Source: CAYFIW01 sp964343265
GTDB lineage: Bacteria > Chloroflexota > Dehalococcoidia > Lucifugimonadales > UBA826
DNA: 7,120 nucleotides
NCBI GenBank assembly: GCA_964343265.1
Contig: CAYFIW010000065.1
Span: forward strand, 1 to 7,120
Reading direction: 5' to 3'
Under the pieces are notes generated by a model, which worked only from the letters and a program-made list of their open reading frames with translations, did not search any database and had not been told where the DNA came from. Positions 6,357-7,120 of this stretch are shown here, one piece after another (within the stretch, counting starts at the first letter, position 1; every line of letters starts with the position of its first letter). The translations under genes and the position numbers were made by a program.

Positions 6357-6454
6357 TAATTTTTATCTAACCCCTCAGGTCGATTCATAAAGTTGACATA
6401 TTGGTTTCTGTATAAGGGCAGCATGTGTGGCCAATAGGGTGTTAGAGGAGCTTC

Positions 6455-7009
6455 TCATTTATCTTCTATAGGGGGATCTTCTGGAATTTCCTCGAGTCCC
6501 GTTAAGTCAGCCCTATCTGAGATTTGGTCAATAAAATTTTCATAGTCGGCTATATATTCGACTTTGTACCCTCGCCCATCTTTAAAAGAAATTATTATGT
6601 CAGCGTAACCCAAGGTTTTACCAAAAGACCCAAATTTAGGCTCTAAATTGGCCATTGAGTCAAAGTCTATTTTGAAAATCCTGGTTTTTTGTATTTTAGG
6701 TAGACCCACCATGGGAACAAAAAGGGCAGTCTCGGAGAGGTAGTAGATGGTCTGTTTCCATCTGAGATAACGCGGTGCTGCGATAGCCACAGCAAAGAGA
6801 ATCGGTATGAGGCCAAATGACATAAAGTCAAAAAAAATGATGACTACTAGACCGATAATCCAGATAAACGAGGATTTTAGCCAAGCCCATTGGGATTGGC
6901 GGTACGGTGTGGCATCATCTGGGATTGAATCGACTTCTATTGAGTATGACTGTGTCGATTCATCTTGGGGCTCTTCCGGTGGCGAGTCCGATTTTGATTC
7001 TTCGTTCAA
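6455..7009 (-). CDS. Membrane-anchored bacterial PH-domain (bPH2-like) protein
   Basis: This is a 184-residue protein in four parts. An acidic, Ser/Pro/Glu-rich N-terminal tail (1-36) is followed by a helical hairpin of two membrane segments (about 46-60 and 65-79). A soluble domain (about 80-165) has the bacterial PH pattern: RYLRWKQTIYYLSETALFV, then KTRIFKIDFDSMANL, then LGYADIIISFKDG and a helix ADYENFIDQI. The LGYADI (133-138) corresponds to the common LGxGDI of bPH2 proteins. A Pro/Glu/Asp-rich C-terminal tail (171-184) ends it. The role of such proteins is mostly unknown; membrane-surface scaffolding is the usual suggestion. The start is TTG at 7009-7007, supported by an AGAGGGAA ribosome site a few bases upstream; the stop is TGA. 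The tRNA-Asn lies just upstream on the same strand, so the gene may be transcribed with it or from the 56-base gap. Confidence 0.72.
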   Translation of the reverse strand: MNEESKSDSPPEEPQDESTQSYSIEVDSIPDDATPYRQSQWAWLKSSFIWIIGLVVIIFFDFMSFGLIPILFAVAIAAPRYLRWKQTIYYLSETALFVPMVGLPKIQKTRIFKIDFDSMANLEPKFGSFGKTLGYADIIISFKDGRGYKVEYIADYENFIDQISDRADLTGLEEIPEDPPIEDK

Positions 7010-7065
7010 GATTTCCCTCTGTAGTGTTTGGTTTATTTTGACTTCGCTAGAGGTTCCATATAAAT

Positions 7066-7120
7066 TGGCTCCGCAGGCTGGATTCGAACCAGCGACCGAT
7101 CGGTTAACAGCCGATTGCTC
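7066..7120 (-). tRNA. tRNA-Asn(GTT), 3' portion (cut by window end)
   Basis: On the minus strand, the anticodon stem ATCGG/CCGAT (7115-7111 with 7103-7099) encloses loop CTGTTAA, with anticodon GTT at 7108-7106. The variable loop is 7098-7094. The T arm is 7093-7077 with loop TTCGAAT. The 3' acceptor strand is CTGCGGA (7076-7070), the discriminator is G (7069), as expected for tRNA-Asn, and CCA is encoded at 7068-7066. The D arm beyond GAGC and the 5' acceptor strand are outside the window. Confidence 0.95.

Noticed and set aside
6393..6416. TTGACA ... TATAAG promoter on the + strand
   Set aside because: The spacer is only 12 bases, and no plus-strand gene follows.
1..7120. CRISPR array, insertion sequence or prophage
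   Set aside because: No regularly spaced repeats, terminal inverted repeats or transposase/phage structural genes were seen. The transposase-like HTH head of the 5228-5968 gene is not accompanied by a catalytic domain.

Overview
This is a bacterial chromosomal segment of moderate-to-low GC, with dense genes, Shine-Dalgarno-type ribosome sites and tRNA genes at both edges. The gene content (a DUF885 metalloprotease-like protein, a thiolase paired with a DUF35 Zn-ribbon/OB protein, a DegV lipid-binding protein, a SAP-domain miniprotein and a bacterial PH-domain membrane protein) would fit an environmental lineage such as a marine Chloroflexota (SAR202/Dehalococcoidia-like). That assignment is a guess from gene content. 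TAA, TAG and TGA all appear to be used as stops in the window.

Layout. Positions 1-186 hold the 3' part of a tRNA-Phe(GAA) and a complete tRNA-Gly(GCC), both on +. A minus-strand block follows, read from high to low coordinates: DegV/FakB-like protein (4639-3797), thiolase-like protein (3611-2442), DUF35 partner (2413-1997) and DUF885 protein (1894-200). DegV diverges, across a 208-base gap, from a plus-strand pair: a 71-residue SAP-like protein (4848-5063) and an HTH-ACT fusion (5228-5968). Two minus-strand membrane-protein genes (6356-6000 and 7009-6455) and a partial minus-strand tRNA-Asn(GTT) close the window. No gap exceeds 300 bases.

The main result is in the thiolase gene. A conventional reading splits it into a 285-codon ORF and a fragment, but both pieces lie in ONE frame. 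The frame is interrupted only by two TGA codons, at codons 286 and 371. Reading through both gives a 389-residue protein of normal thiolase length that ends at TAG, 28 bases before the DUF35 start. The first TGA sits exactly where the SCP2-type thiolase motif (H/Y)-D-C-(F/Y) has its cysteine; the second sits in the C-terminal G-x-G-G loop. Each TGA is followed at +11 by a stem-loop whose apical loop starts at +16 to +18 and has G in its first or second position, as in bacterial SECIS elements. I therefore propose a thiolase with two selenocysteines rather than a pseudogene. The usual thiolase nucleophilic Cys is also absent (Gly80), which makes an active-site Sec more interesting.

The thiolase and DUF35 genes probably form an operon encoding an acyl-CoA C-C bond enzyme with its substrate-channelling Zn-ribbon/OB partner. 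DegV may supply or bind fatty acids, but a functional link is only inferred. The second notable element is the HTH-ACT protein, which looks like a ligand-sensing regulator. An 18-bp perfect palindrome ending 7 bases before its start codon is a candidate autoregulatory operator.
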